The notes below the pieces were generated by a model. That model was not told the DNA's origin. It saw only the letters and a program-made list of their open reading frames with translations, and did not search any database. The translations under genes were made by a program, and so were the position numbers. Shown one piece after another: positions 1 through 13,450 of a stretch of DNA of 64,000 nt. The DNA comes from Isoperla grammatica (taxonomy: Eukaryota; Arthropoda; Insecta; Plecoptera; Perlodidae): contig OX246743.1 in the NCBI GenBank assembly GCA_945910005.1, positions 4,310,018-4,374,017 of the forward strand, given 5' to 3'. The number at the start of each line of letters is the position of its first letter. Within the stretch, counting starts at the first letter, position 1.

Positions 1-845
1 ATCTGTAGAACATTGTGTTTGGTTGAGAGGAATTGATAGGAGAGAATAAAGGACGAGTCTGTCTTCCGCCGAAGCTCTTGCCTCAATAAAACACAATTAA
101 AAAGTGAACATTATTCACATTCCATTGTGGGCCTGGTCGTCGCAACTGTGTCCGCCGCTGGTCAGTGGGCTGTAGCCTGGGGCGCCAACCACACCCTGGC
201 TCCGCTTCCTCCGTGGTTCAAGGTCGCCTGGTGGCCTTGACACGCCCATCACCCACATACGTCACTGGCGAGCAAACAACTTACACAGTCATCGTGATCA
301 TAACGGGACTCCGCCAGGGTTCGAGTCCCTTAGTTTCACTCGGATATTCCTTCACAATGTTGATACGTATACACAGACAACTAATTTCCCTTATCTGTGG
401 TATAGATATACGTTTTTTTACGTTTGAGGTGAATATATATTTTTGAAAACGCTACAAAATGCTAATTTTACAAACAAACAAAAAATAATGAGTTTTCATT
501 CCTATTGAGACCTTAACCCTTGAAACAGTTACAATAGAATTAATTTTAAATATCTGCACGTAATTTTCCATTAGAAGTGCAAAAAAAACTCATATTCAAG
601 GTTTTGTAAAGAGAAAAAATCGATGCTACAAAATGCCTAGTTTAAAAACAATTAATGCTAAATTTAGAGAAAATTAATGCTAAAAATCGCATTTCTACTG
701 AAAAGAAATAACACTAACAACACATCAATATACACACAATAATACAATACGTGATTATAACAAGATGAAGTTAGCGGTGCCCTAAGCAGAGCTAGACGCA
801 TTATTGCTGCTTGGCGGTCGTCACACACAAGTCCCAGAGCTACAG
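1..845. other. Intergenic, nothing recognised
   Basis: No coding exon, RNA gene or repeat could be supported. A B-box-like motif (GGGTTCGAGTCCC, near 319) has no A box or cloverleaf around it. Confidence 0.5.
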
Positions 846-1228
846 CAAGACAAGACAAGACAAGACAAGACAAGCCAAGACAAGACAAGACAAGACAAGA
901 CAAGACAAGACAAGACAAGACAAGACAAGACAAGACAAGACAAGACAAGACAAGACAAGACAAGACAAGACAAGACAAGACAAGACAAGACAAGACAAGA
1001 CAAGACAAGACAAGACAAGACAAGACAAGACAAGACAAGACAAGACAAGACAAGACAAGACAAGACAAGACAAGACAAGAGAAGACAAGACAAGACAAGA
1101 CAAGACAAGACAAGACAAGACAAGACAAGACAAGACAAGACAAGACAAGACAAGGCAAGACAAGACAAGACAAGACAAGACAAGACAAGACAAGACAAGA
1201 CAAGACAAGACAAGACAAGACAAGACAA
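846..1228. repeat. (CAAGA)n microsatellite
   Basis: About 76 units of a 5-bp motif with only a few interruptions (near 873, 1081 and 1154). Open frames on both strands (DKTRQ and LSCLV repeats) are by-products of the 5-bp period and are not genes. Confidence 0.98.
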
Positions 1229-1481
1229 AGACAAGAAGGGCCTCATTCAAGAATCCCCGCTGGAAATTTACAGACAAAATAGATTCAAGTTTATTTAAAA
1301 ACTAAAAAGAAAGAATTCACTTTCAGTTGCCCACTTGGCTAGTTGAGTAGTTGGACCGCGCGGCGCGTCTTCACCTCAAGCGCAGACGCAGACGCATGCG
1401 CAGAAGTTGTCGTCCTTGCGCTCTGCATTCGACCTCAAGATCGTGATGGCGGTGTGCGTGTACACATGGCGGTGATTCACC

Positions 1482-1530
1482 CACTACCGCCTTAGACCAT
1501 ATACCCCCTATATGGTCTAAGCACTACCGC
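1482..1530. mobile_element. 31-bp palindromic insert with 9-bp direct repeats
   Basis: A hairpin (1491-1521; arms CTTAGACCATATA, loop CCCCC) is flanked on both sides by CACTACCGC (1482-1490 and 1522-1530). This looks like a minute inverted-repeat insertion with a 9-bp target duplication. Compare the 65-bp example at 62952-63016. Confidence 0.5.
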
Positions 1531-1823
1531 AGAGACTAACGGGAATTATGTTTAATTGTTTTGCAAAATATGTAGGTTTACGAAAAAATTAATGACCACA
1601 TTTGTTGCATCAAATTTGTCATTGTAACTTATAGAAGGAAATAGTTAATACTACAATGCCAATTTACTTAGCTAATAAAGTCAAATTTATAGCGTCAGTG
1701 CATTCAATGTTGTTCTTAGAAATCTGGTTCAATTATCTCTTTCAGCAAACCCCCTACACTCATTCTAAAACACTTAAAACCATGCGAAAAAGATGTATTT
1801 CCAAAAAAATCAGCTGCGTTGCA
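1531..1823. other. Unassigned AT-rich DNA
   Basis: Nothing recognisable apart from short open frames with no domain signature. Confidence 0.4.
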
Positions 1824-1919
1824 GTAGTGGGGGGCATCCCCCCACAACCTCATTGCTTCAGGTGGAAGGCTTCTGCATCAGCCCCCCTCCCCCTAAATAT
1901 ATTCCTGCGTACGCCACTG
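1824..1919. mobile_element. Terminal fragment of a hAT-like element
   Basis: The segment ends in CCTGCGTACGCCACTG, the reverse complement of a CAGTGGCGTACGCAGG end preceded by G-rich subterminal sequence, as in many metazoan hAT elements. No partner end was found nearby, so this is a solo or truncated terminus. Confidence 0.4.
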
Positions 1920-2479
1920 ACGATAAGGTAAACTTTGTCCGAGGCAAAACTGAGAGCGCCGCAGGGCATTTGTTTCACTGCATTTATAATAAGTTGTTTG
2001 TACAACCCGAGTGCGACCGCAGATTTCTTGAATTTTTTGGGTCCGAGCTATCAAAAAATATTCAAATATAATCGTTTGTTTGTTGTGCATGTGGACGCCT
2101 GATGTTCTGTTTTCAAGAAATGTACGCATGGTTGAACTTCTGGCTTCCGGTAATGAATTTGTGGATTTCGTGGGGGTGTACATCATTTGTGAAATGCCAA
2201 GATCGACGTAAGGTCGACTGAATTTCCTGCCACGGACCCACAGTCCCTGGGCAATTTAGGCTTAGGCCCAGTATAAGATTGTCCAATAACTTATTTATTC
2301 GTAGAATCTCTTTTAATGATCTTGTTCAATCTTCTTATCAATCAAAACATTTGAAATGCCCCAAAAAGCTTATTTCTAACAAAAGAACTCTCTCAGTTGA
2401 CACAAATTTTACAATAATTGTTAATCTCTAGACTTCGTTGTAATCTTTGGTCGAGTCGTGAAGCAAGTGTCAAGCATAT
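1920..2479. other. Unassigned
   Basis: No supported gene or repeat. Confidence 0.4.
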
Positions 2480-2810
2480 CATTTACATGTCATAATTTCT
2501 CTTTATCTTAATTGAATGTAGTTTAGTTGTTAGTGTAGTTTAGTTTAGTTTATTGTTCATTATATTTTATATTAATATTATCTTAATTATTTTTATCATA
2601 TAATTATAATGTACACACTTTTTATATAGCATATCTAAAATTATCTCTGTTTTTGTCTTTATCTTAATTTAATGTAAATTAGCTGTTTATTGTAGTTTAG
2701 TTCATTAAGTGTAGTTTAGATTATTGTTTATTACATATTTATTATTGTATTAATTGGGAATGTAAAGAGCGAAAGCTCAATTCACCCCAATAAAGAACAT
2801 ACAACATAGT
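2480..2810 (+). mobile_element. Probable 3' end of a non-LTR retrotransposon
   Basis: Two degenerate repeats of a TTTATCTTAATT(T/G)AATGTA block are followed by GTTTAGTTTATTG-type sequence. The segment ends in a short hairpin (GAGCGAAAGCTC) and an AATAAAG signal, a layout typical of arthropod LINE 3' UTRs. No coding part remains. Confidence 0.35.
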
Positions 2811-3271
2811 TTGGGTGCTCGGTTGTTGAGAGGACACAGCACAATGAACCACGCGTGCAATGTCTCCGTCTAGAGCGGCTAGGATACATACTGGGTGGGT
2901 GGGTGGACGTTGCAGTGGGAGGACGGCCAGGCCATTGACTCGGGCGTGGGGCACCCCACCCCTTCAACCCATACGTAGCCAGTGATGACTGATAACCAAG
3001 AAGTTACGAAGCTCGGTCATCATTTTGACAGGGTATGGATGATCACGTGATCTAAACTTGTCTTTGGTGCCTCGCCCAGCCCACAAAACGTTTAGACCTG
3101 GGGCCTGGGGCAAACCACGTTCAGTTACTTCTAATAGCTCTGCATGTCAGCTAATTGCAGATTACTCGCAGGTTCTAATGTTTATTTTTATAGATTCTAG
3201 GTCCGGTTTTATAGGTTTGAGATAAAATAGTAGTCGGATTAACAGATTCAATTAAAACAGGTACCAGGTCG
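2811..3271. other. Unassigned
   Basis: No supported gene or repeat. Confidence 0.4.
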
Positions 3272-3376
3272 TGTACTGACGAGTACTGACGAGTACTGAT
3301 GAGTACTGACGAGTGACGAGTATACTCATGAGTATTTACGAGTACTGACGAGTACTGACGAGTACTGACGAGTACG
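3272..3376. repeat. 10-bp tandem repeat GAGTACTGAC
   Basis: About ten partly degenerate copies, interrupted in the middle by a diverged GAGTATACTCATGAG stretch. Confidence 0.9.
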
Positions 3377-3683
3377 GTAAACAAGTCAAATTTGTACAAA
3401 TATGTTATTAGCAGAAATGCTAAACTCAACTTTGTATTCACAGTTTTTAAGTTGCCGACGTTTATTGTGGCAAATTTGCATTGGTATCGGATTCGGAACA
3501 CTTTTATTATGGTGATATAATTATGTCACGATTCTTGTAAATTTATACCAGTATATATTTGCTACAATCGTGGGACTCGTTTCAGTTTTTAATTCGCTGA
3601 GTAAACCCTCTAACTATGAAACTAGTTTTGATATCGAGTGTTTTGGTAACGCGGCGACTGTGTTGGGAGGGAATGTGAAACCA
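3377..3683. other. Unassigned
   Basis: No supported gene or repeat. Confidence 0.4.
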
Positions 3684-3805
3684 TGATACAAGAGCATCGA
3701 TCAGCTGATACAAGTGATCAGCTGATACAAGAGCATCGATCAGCTGGTACAAGTGATCAGCTGATACAAGTGATCAGCTGATACAAGTGATCAGCTGATA
3801 CACGT
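3684..3805. repeat. 17-bp tandem repeat with palindromic core
   Basis: Tandem units of GATACAAGTGATCAGCT, alternating early on with an AGAGCATCGATCAGCT variant. Each unit contains TGATCAGCTGAT, so the array can fold on itself. It directly abuts the long (TTTA)n array. Confidence 0.9.
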
Positions 3806-3811
3806 GGTTAG

Positions 3812-5658
<1,847 letters not shown>

Positions 5659-5820
5659 TTTATTCATGTCCTAGGACCTAAATGATTGTAGACCATGAGT
5701 CGTGTGATGGATCGTAGCAGCTCGCACGCGATTAGACCCCGGACCCGCGACGCGACGTAAAACCCGGAACCGGGTTCGACTCTGCGCTCAAGGCCGGGGT
5801 GGAGTCTTGGGCGCGGTGGG

Positions 5821-5855
5821 TATATAAGCTGCTGTGCGCTCACTATCCTCACTTG
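5821..5855 (+). promoter_or_regulatory. Core promoter of the cuticle protein gene
   Basis: A TATATAAG box at 5821-5828 lies 30 bp upstream of the A in TCACTT (5849-5854), which fits an arthropod initiator. A 5' UTR of about 38 nt would precede the ATG at 5889. Confidence 0.7.
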
Positions 5856-5888
5856 ATTCACTCTCGCAGTCATCAAATCTCAAGCATC

Positions 5889-7568
5889 ATGTTCAAGCTG
5901 GTGAGTGTTTGTTGCAACTCTTACAATAAGTCTAGAAACAAGGTTTATCAATGAAAATATTATACATATGGAAATTAATTTAAAATTCTAACATTTTTCT
6001 ATCTGAATAGTAATTTAAAATACAGAAAGTAAAATTCTTTGCTAAGTGTTTTTTTTCATGAGTAGATTATACTCATTCTTTCTGGGTTACCTGTAATTAT
6101 TATTTATATATATGTATCAGTTAAATTGTAATTACAATAATTGTACTTGTGTACATGTGACACATAAGTACACAAAATAAGTACAAACAAATAGTAATAA
6201 TAATGGAACGCATAAATTAAAAATACCGAAAATTCAAAACGTGGTATTAAATACCATAAATAAACCTGGGCCCAGATTCACAAAGGTGCCTAAGTGCTAA
6301 GACGTCCTAGTTTAGGCAAATCTTAGTGATATAAATCACCAATATGTCATTCTGCAATGTTATAAAGTTAAAATATAGTAAAATATGAACAATTTAACTA
6401 ATAATATTTGATTTGTGAATGTGTATTAATACCTAGACATGATTTATCTTGATTTATCTAGCTAGGATTTGCCTAACTTAGGACAACTTAGAGTTACGCA
6501 TCTTTGTGAATCCAGGCCCTGCATTGTACCAAAAATGTAACATATTATTGAAGTTCGTTGTGGCCTACTTGTAGTTTTGTTTGTTTTATAAAGTGTATTT
6601 AAATGTAGATCTATCTAGATGTGTTTGTGTTTTTGTGTAAATGTCTTGAAAAGAATTAGTTCAGTCTTGCATTGTTGGCGCATTTTCAACTAACTCGGTG
6701 AAGTAGATTCAGCTTTAACACTCTCATGTATTCACTCTTTACAATCATTTTATGCCAGTACAAAACTTGTGTGAGGGCAAAAATACATTTGTAGATACCA
6801 AACTTAACAGTTGAACCATTTATTCAAATTACATTAAAAATATAATCTACCCAAAGTCCCGTCTGGCTTCTAAATTGCCGTAATTCAAATATGACGAAAA
6901 ATATCGTTCAACTCGTTATGAATCATTAATACCACATTCCCCTGTCGACCGCGCCTATTATATTAAAATGTGCAATACCACATCAACTGACAATGCTAAT
7001 TGCAGTTGCAGTTGCCCATCTAATCTTGTGCATGCGAAAGAAATAACGCAATAGCTGCAATGTACGGATGTTAGTGACTCAGTGGTAAGACGCGAGACTC
7101 TAATTCCGCCAGGTCGCCGGTTCGTTACCGGCCACCGGGAGCCCTGACGGATGGTTATCAGCCCCTGGGTATTCCTTCCCAACTATACAATATACCGCAA
7201 CACCTTGTTAGGAGGTTTAACCCTAGGCAGGTCTCTTATTATCATAGCTGCAATGTTACAATGTCTGTGTTCTGTTTTAGTTCGTTCTTGCCGCCGTCCT
7301 GGCCTGCGTTGCTGCCGCCCCCGGCTACCTGGGCTACTCCGCCCCCCTGAGCTACGGCGCGTACGGTGCCTACGCCGCCCCCGCCCTCGCCTACTCTGCC
7401 CCCGCTGTGGCCTACTCTGCCCCCGCTGTCGCCTACTCCGCCCCCGCTGTCGCCTACTCTGCCCCCGTTGCCGCCGCCATCCCCGCCCCCGTCGCATACA
7501 CCTCCGGCTACAACGTGGCTTACCACTCTGAGCCCGTCGAGCAACACGGCTACAAGATCGCCTACTAA
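5889..7568 (+). CDS. Low-complexity cuticular protein (2 exons, 99 aa)
   Basis: Exon 1 (5889-5900) encodes only MFKL and ends at GTGAGT. Exon 2 (7281-7568) follows TTTTAG, in phase 0. The product starts with a secretion signal (MFKLFVLAAVLACVAAAPG, cleavage likely after AAA). The mature chain is dominated by Ala, Pro, Tyr and Ser, with SAPAVAY repeated from about residue 42, and ends in an acidic/His segment and GYKIAY. There is no Rebers-Riddiford chitin-binding domain, so it belongs with the low-complexity A/P-rich cuticular proteins, secreted structural components of the exoskeleton. An intron inside the signal peptide is typical of insect cuticle genes. Exon 2 is strikingly GC-rich and codon-biased against AT-rich surroundings, as expected for a highly expressed gene. 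The intron holds a 252-bp MITE and a SINE fragment. Chorion-like or other A/P-rich secreted proteins are less likely. Confidence 0.93.
6268..6519. mobile_element. 252-bp MITE, copy 1
   Basis: The ends are inverted repeats (GGGCCCAGATTCACAAAGGT against GGGCCTGGATTCACAAAGAT on the other strand). A near-identical copy of exactly the same length lies at 59629-59880. It is non-coding and sits in the cuticle gene intron. The target-site duplication is not clear. Confidence 0.85.
7074..7232 (+). mobile_element. tRNA-derived SINE (family 1), partial
   Basis: The tRNA-like head (CTCAGTGGTAAGACGCGAG, then CGCCGGTTCGTTACCGG) and part of the body match the fuller copy at 12838-13118. The body is internally shortened. 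Confidence 0.8.
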
Positions 7569-7660
7569 GCATTGACCTTGGCATTCTCTCTATCTCTCTT
7601 CTCTCTTCAAGCACTCTAGGCTAGTAATGTTATTTTATTATTATTTTATTATAAAAATGA

Positions 7661-7666
7661 AATAAA
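7661..7666 (+). terminator. Poly-A signal of the cuticle gene
   Basis: AATAAA about 93 nt after the stop codon. Confidence 0.7.
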
Positions 7667-7668
7667 AT

Positions 7669-8344
7669 TATTTCCATCAACAAATTTATTAATTTTTAAT
7701 TACAGATCCCAAACTCCACATTCACAAAAATATCCCCCTCCTATAATGTCTCCCAGTAGTGAGATAAGTCGTACATGTTTGTACCGTAAGACAGACGCAC
7801 TTTACGACTAGCTCATATGACGTCGGGGGTGAATGAAGGACAGGACGTGGACTCTGCCTTTCGTCTGGCTTCTCCACCTCGACGTGTCCGGCTAGGGTGG
7901 CCCTACGCTCCCGCGGGCATAGCTATGTGGATCGCATACGTACCCACCACGACAGTCCGTGGGCAGTAAGACAGAAAGACAATGTCATTATCTTATTGTT
8001 TTGTGTAATAATTGACAACTTGTAAGTTGCATACTTCTATGAAGCCATACTGGCCATGACGCAACACAAGAGTGATATGTGTGATGGTAATAAGTGACAG
8101 TTAACCTCAGGCACTGGACGTTTATACCGAATACCATGGGTTCGAGTTAAAGTTGCTATAATTATATCGCTATCACATCAAAGTATACACCTGCAAGCGG
8201 CAATCATACTATTCGATACGATACGATGAAGGGTAATAGATCAAGGACCCAATAACCCATGCCATGCGGGACTCGAAACCAAGTCCTTGCTAAGGACCTG
8301 TACCCCAATGGCATAAGCATGGCTACATTGCGGTATTCGGAATA
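7669..8344. other. Intergenic, nothing recognised
   Basis: No supported gene or repeat downstream of the cuticle gene. Confidence 0.4.
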
Positions 8345-8500
8345 TACCTGTTGGTGTGAGTATGACTCAATCCCAGCATTCATTTTGTGACGAGAAAACC
8401 TCGAAAAACCTTCAGTCAGGATTGCCGTAGCGGGTGTCGAACCAGCGACCTCCCGACTGAGAGCCCCGTGTGAACCACTGAGCAATCTCTGCCAGTGTTT
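8345..8500 (-). mobile_element. tRNA-derived SINE with a different tRNA head
   Basis: On the minus strand a tRNA-like head (A box TTGCTCAGTGG, B box GGTTCGACACC) is followed by the same body start as family 1 (TCCTGACTGAAGG, then ATGCTGGGATTGAGTCATA). The head differs from the 12838 copy, suggesting a subfamily or a head exchange. Confidence 0.75.
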
Positions 8501-8709
8501 GAGGGGATCGTTGCTCCTGTGCATCTATTCCTTATTCCAATGCAGAACGCCCAGGCTTCGGTTCCCGGTTTGGGCTGTTTTCTTTATCTTCTGTATTTGA
8601 CTCTTGTCTCGTGAGTACGCCTACGTACGTAGTAAATGGTAATAAATAATGTTATCCACTGGAGAGATGAAATATAATCGTCTAAACACTACTGGGCAAT
8701 ATAACGGCC

Positions 8710-8811
8710 GATAAACCATGGAGTTATAAGTAGGCTTATAAGCTTATAACTCCATGGATAAACCATGGAGTTATAAGTGGGCTTATAAGCTTATAACTCC
8801 ATGGATAAACC
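8710..8811. repeat. Tandem palindromes, 47-bp unit x2
   Basis: Two units (8710, 8757) differ at one base in the loop region. Each contains CCATGGAGTTATAAG and its reverse complement, so each unit can form a perfect hairpin. Confidence 0.85.
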
Positions 8812-9439
8812 ATCAAACAAATCTCCATATCCAACGATTAATGCTTCGTCCCAATCATCAATCAAGGCGATCATCACTGATTGTGATTAAATCTAGTAAT
8901 GAATAGTTTATATTGTATACAATGGATTTATTATTTAACATTGTAATATCTAACCTTGTAAATTAAGATAATACTGAAACTAAATGTCCGATAGGGGGAA
9001 AATGACTAATGAGGTAAGTAAGTAATCAGGATGCACGTAGACATCTTCCTGAAATGCAACAGTACAATTTATCGTTTACCTTTTTTGTGTGGTGTGTGGT
9101 GTGTGCTTGTGAATTCTGAGTTAGCCCACTCTCTTCCTGTTACCTCAATAATATTGCTGACGGTGACTGTAGCACTCTTTACTCTAATAACTCAGCCAAG
9201 TAGTGTGTTCATTGTTGGTGTTGTGCAACAGGTTTCAGTTGCACATAATGTATTGAGGAACTCCGAACTGGCCCTTCCATACGTAATTAATAATTATTAC
9301 TGGACAGCCAATGCTGTCATATTAGCCTAGACAGTTATCTCGTCATCTTTGAGATAATGAATGGCATTTAGTAATTGCGTTTTGCATTTGTTTCCAAAAC
9401 ATTACGTAAGGATAAATAAATAAAATAAATAAATTTGTA
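8812..9439. other. Unassigned
   Basis: No gene or repeat could be supported. A short AATA-rich stretch precedes the element at 9440. Confidence 0.4.
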
Positions 9440-9962
9440 TAAGCGAGCGAAGCGAGCGTCTCCATTAGACTTTTCTGGCATTCGTTCTGTTTTTTGTTTG
9501 TTTTTTATGTCTGTCGATAGCGGTCGAGCGGAAAGTCCGATCAAGTTAAAATTTGGACCTTCAAGCCTCAATGTGGATCGGAGGTGTACAGTTTTGTGGA
9601 AAAATCGTTTGAAACGTTACAAAGTTACACCATAGTTACTAAAAAATATGTTTCTGATACAAAATGGCGGCAAAATGTGAGATAGCCATATTTTTATAAA
9701 GATTTTCCGAATACGAATTGATCATTTTATGGCGATCTAATAAGTATTGGCAAAGTTACACAAAAGTTATTCGAAAATATTTTTTTCTGAAACACAGTAA
9801 CGGCAAAATGTGAGGTGGCAATTTTCGTACGGTCACGAATATTATAATTTAAACGCGATCTGATGCGTATTTGAGGCAGAAATTACATCTCTTCTATTGC
9901 TGTCAAAAAGTGTTAGTAACGGTGGCAGACCGCGTAGAAAACACTAGTCGAAATGACAACGA
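9440..9962 (-). mobile_element. Truncated copy of the GCGAGCG-ended element (family R1)
   Basis: Inverted relative to the array at 16450-19766. It begins with the family 3' end (TAAGCGAGCGAAGCGAGCG), shares the GCGGTCGAGCGGAAAGTCC and CCACATTGAGGCTTG-type blocks with a few substitutions, and breaks off in the GAATTTTCGTTGTCAT block. Confidence 0.85.
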
Positions 9963-10627
9963 AAATTCTTAAGGCTGTGCGAGTCGCGCGCGGAGACCAG
10001 CGATGCGCCAACACAACTTCGTGTTTACCATTTTTTTTTTGTGCTCCAAAGAAATGGTATGTAGCCGACGATATGATCATTCTTCAGAGATTTTAATGCC
10101 CTTTCTTATGGATATTATAGTTTTTCGTTTCAAAAATCCATGTTTAACGTGTCGTCAGTTAAATTGTACGGTGTGTTCGGTCCATTTTAGTTTTCTGACG
10201 ATAGGTTTAATAGTTTTGAATGTACAGAGTTGCAAAACATAACAAATGTAGGCGAGTGAATTCTTCGCGCTATAACATGTTTTCTATGTTGATAACTTAT
10301 TTAGTCTTTTTTAAAACGAGTGGCAACTGTTTGTGCGTAACTGTGCGTAACGGAGTGGAGAGTGTCTCCGCGCGGTGGCAGTTTCATGAAGCTCAACTCC
10401 GCGAGCGGAGCGGGAGACAAGATTCGAGCGAGAGGCATCACTGGCAGGTGGTGGAATGGCATGCCAGACGTAGGGGTAGGAAGGTGTGTCCTCGAGGCAT
10501 AGACTGGTCTATGCGAGGATGTTTTGTCATACCGCACAATAACAACAGACAGACTTCCTGGTCAACCCATCCATTCTATAACAGTTGTTTTGCAGACAGA
10601 CCAAGATACGCACCGTATAAATAAGCT
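9963..10627. other. Unassigned
   Basis: No gene supported; 10370-10540 is locally GC-richer, but no frame shows a recognisable domain. Confidence 0.35.
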
Positions 10628-11691
10628 TGACCCGGAACTAATTGGTACATAATTTTTTTTGATCAGAAGTTGTTACTTATGTATACCTACATGCACATTA
10701 GAAACTTTACTTCTGTCCGACACCCCTAATTAGCGTAATTAATTAAAATGTAAAAGTTAATTAATGCTCATATTGATTATTTTTGAAGATTATTGGTCAT
10801 TTATATTTTAACCACATCAAGCAATTAATTTTGTTATTTAAAAAATTACTTACATCAATATAAGTACTCCGGTAATCATTAATTAATTATCATTAATTAT
10901 AATAACAATTTCAATTAAATGCTTCCCGTGTAAAATTGGTACTATTGAATATTGTTTTGACAGTTTTAAATATAAGAATAATAACATGCAAAACATGTGT
11001 AGAAACTTTACTGCAATCAAAATATTATTTATATGATAAATAAATCAGCATAAATAATAATTAGTTATCACGTTAATAACTGACATTTGTACAAATTTGA
11101 ACAATATGCAATATGTTATGCAATATGGTATCAAAAGAAAGCTTCTGATACGTCGATTTTAATATTGGTACTCTCAGGGTCATTCGAACACATTTCCAAA
11201 GTTTTTATAGGGGGGCAGAAAGAATGGGAGGGGGGGGGGGGGTGGGATAAATGAAGAATATCTTCAAACGTATCAAACGAAAGCTATTACGTGGTTATTA
11301 GTAGAAATACTTTTAGAGTGATGAAATACGATATAGCCTACCCTAGTGTTGGGCTAATAGAGGGATGGGGGGTGGGGGGGAGGGGGGGGGGGGGCGGTAA
11401 ACAGTGTTATCATTTCCCAATTTTACGTCTGATTTTTTACACTGATTTCACTTTTTAGAGATGGGGTCCGATTACTCTGATACAAAACTCCAGGCTCAAA
11501 TATCAGAATTTAACAAAATGGGTACTGTCATTACCACGTAGTTTTTTTAACTAAGTACCTAAGCAAAACAGTATAATGCAAAGATTGTGCCAGTGTAACC
11601 AAACGAAGTTTTAGTTGATGACTATTTGACGAATACAGTGATTGCATTTATTATTACAACGATATATTAACTCAACTTAATTCCTATGTAA

Positions 11692-12270
11692 ATGAGATTG
11701 GTACGTTTCACTTCTTGTCAACCACGTACAAAAATTAAAGCCGCGAACGTTGATGGAGATACAATTGAAGTTGATCATTTGTTGCTTTTCCAACAACTCT
11801 TGAGTGTCCTTCGAGAGTCATCAGAGGATGATTTAGACGCATCGCATACCTTGGTCCAGAGACATATCTTATGAAGGGTTATAGTATGTGAAGAGCATAA
11901 AAAGCAAATATCATATTACAATTACTGTAGTATTTGATGGCTACGACAATGGGTCATCAACTAACGACATATTAATAATTTTCAAACACCAACGAACAGG
12001 CGTTTAGAACGGATGCAGCTTCTTGAAGTTGCATCGTAATTTAGAGCAGACCACTTTACAATTACATCGTAGAATTTGAACAAATATGTAGTGGGGACTG
12101 GTGGCTTGTCAGTTGGTACAGGAAAAATTGTTTTTTGATAGAGCAGAGCACATCTAAACTTCAACAAGCCAAAAGTTTAATAATAATACACTCACAATGT
12201 GATAAAGAGACGCTAATGATATAAGTGGTCGAGTCTCACGCTGAATACTGTTTTAGCAGTTATTAATTTA
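11692..12270 (+). pseudogene. Decayed non-transposase-like gene inside the long-TIR element
   Basis: A frame from 11692 reads VDGDTIEVDHLLLFQQLLSV and then a short SSEDDLDASHTLVQRHIL tail. A second frame near 11915 reads ITVVFDGYDNGSSTND followed by FKHQRTG. Together, with stops and frameshifts between, these resemble (from memory) a family of unnamed invertebrate proteins with an LLFQRLL...DDL stretch and a later VVFDGY.NGPSTKD..H.RRT motif, often multi-copy in aphid and other genomes. A GD(A)D-like remnant may lie near 12205. I do not know the biochemical function. The assignment rests on motif resemblance only. Its position between long inverted arms suggests it is cargo or the remnant of an element-encoded gene. 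Confidence 0.4.
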
Positions 12271-12837
12271 TGTGTAAACTTCTGTCATGGCTTACCATTT
12301 TCCAACAGGCCAATTGCTTTTTCACTGCTTTCAAGAATCTCTGTGTTAGGAGATGTGGGATTATTGGAAATATGTGAATTTAAAAAAAATCTTATGCAAA
12401 TGTCTTGAATAGCAAAGCTTAATCCATTCTACACATTCTTGAAGTAGTGTCACTTCCACTTATTACGCGAATGAATTATTAACCCAGCTTGGTGTTTATG
12501 TAACGCATATTCCATATTTTCTGTTTGATGGCACCCAGCTTTCAACTCCGATTTCAAGATAAGATCATAAACAGGATTTTCGTGATTGAAGAAATACATA
12601 CAATTACTAGCAAATCTGAATCATCACTAGTGAGGGTGCTGTTTTCATGGTTAGTTGACTTTACTGTTGTAATTACAATTAACACATCGGCGTTATCTTG
12701 AGCTTAAAGTACTGTGATGTAAAAAGCTTAGTGAATCTTCATTTTTTTTATCATTCTATTGAGAGTTGTTCTTTGTTTTATATTGACTAACAATGACATA
12801 TTTTACTCGTATACTTGATTGTATTCTATCTGTTACC

Positions 12838-13118
12838 ACCGATAGAGGTGGCTCAGCGGTAAGACGCGAGACTCTAATTCGGGAGGTCGCCGGTTCGATT
12901 CCGGCCACCGGCAGTCCTGACTGAAGGTTTTTTCCGAGGTTTTCCTCAGTCGTAAAAGCGAATGCTGGGATTGAGTCATAGTATCAGCCCTCGGACAATC
13001 CTTCCCAACTATCCAAACACCCTAATAACCTAGTTAGCCACCTGAAGAGGGGCACATCAGGTAAAGCTGGTGTGCACCCTAGAACGGGTATTCCTACAAA
13101 AATTATTATTATTATTAT
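12838..13118 (+). mobile_element. tRNA-derived SINE (family 1), full length
   Basis: Pol III A box (TGGCTCAGCGG) and B box (GGTTCGATTCC) in a tRNA-like head, a body of about 190 bp, and a short (ATT)n tail. The same family occurs at 7074-7232, 43692-44000 (interrupted) and 51672-51945. It is inserted in the long-TIR element. It is not a functional tRNA: there is no complete acceptor stem, and the family is dispersed with a common body. Confidence 0.9.
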
Positions 13119-13274
13119 CTGTTACCACCATTCCGTTTCAAATATGTGACGTCTTTTGGTGATTGCTCTCTATCGTAGCTATCAAATGCTTGGTCTTATG
13201 ATATTTGCATCTGATGTCCTTTACATTATTATATATTACACAAAGGTTTTTAGAAGCTAGACTATCGAGTCTAA

Positions 13275-13450
13275 GGCCCGAATGCATAGTTCACACTCAA
13301 GCCCTCCTCAACTCAGCCTCTCCTCAGCCTCACCTAGCCACCAATCACAGAGCTGTCCGCATGGCAATGCTGTTCCGTGATTGGTGGTTGGGCGAGGCTG
13401 AGGAGAGGCCGAGTTGAGGAAGGCTTGAGTCTGGACTATGCATTTGGACC
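13275..13450. mobile_element. 176-bp MITE with TAA target duplication
   Basis: Inverted ends of about 70 bp (GGCCCGAATGCATAGTTCAC against GGTCCAAATGCATAGTCCAG) are flanked by TAA on both sides (13272-13274, 13451-13453). A 3-bp TWA duplication points to the PIF/Harbinger superfamily. Confidence 0.8.

Noticed and set aside
664..1305. Open frames of DKTRQ and LSCLV repeats on both strands
   Set aside because: Created by the (CAAGA)n array, whose 5-bp period leaves several frames open.
7183..7614. Arg/Gly-rich frames on the minus strand over the cuticle exon
   Set aside because: Antisense shadows of the GC-biased cuticle coding exon, which has its own promoter, splice sites and poly-A signal.
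12838..12905. Functional tRNA gene
   Set aside because: A and B boxes are present, but the sequence is followed by a SINE body shared by several dispersed copies and lacks a paired acceptor stem.
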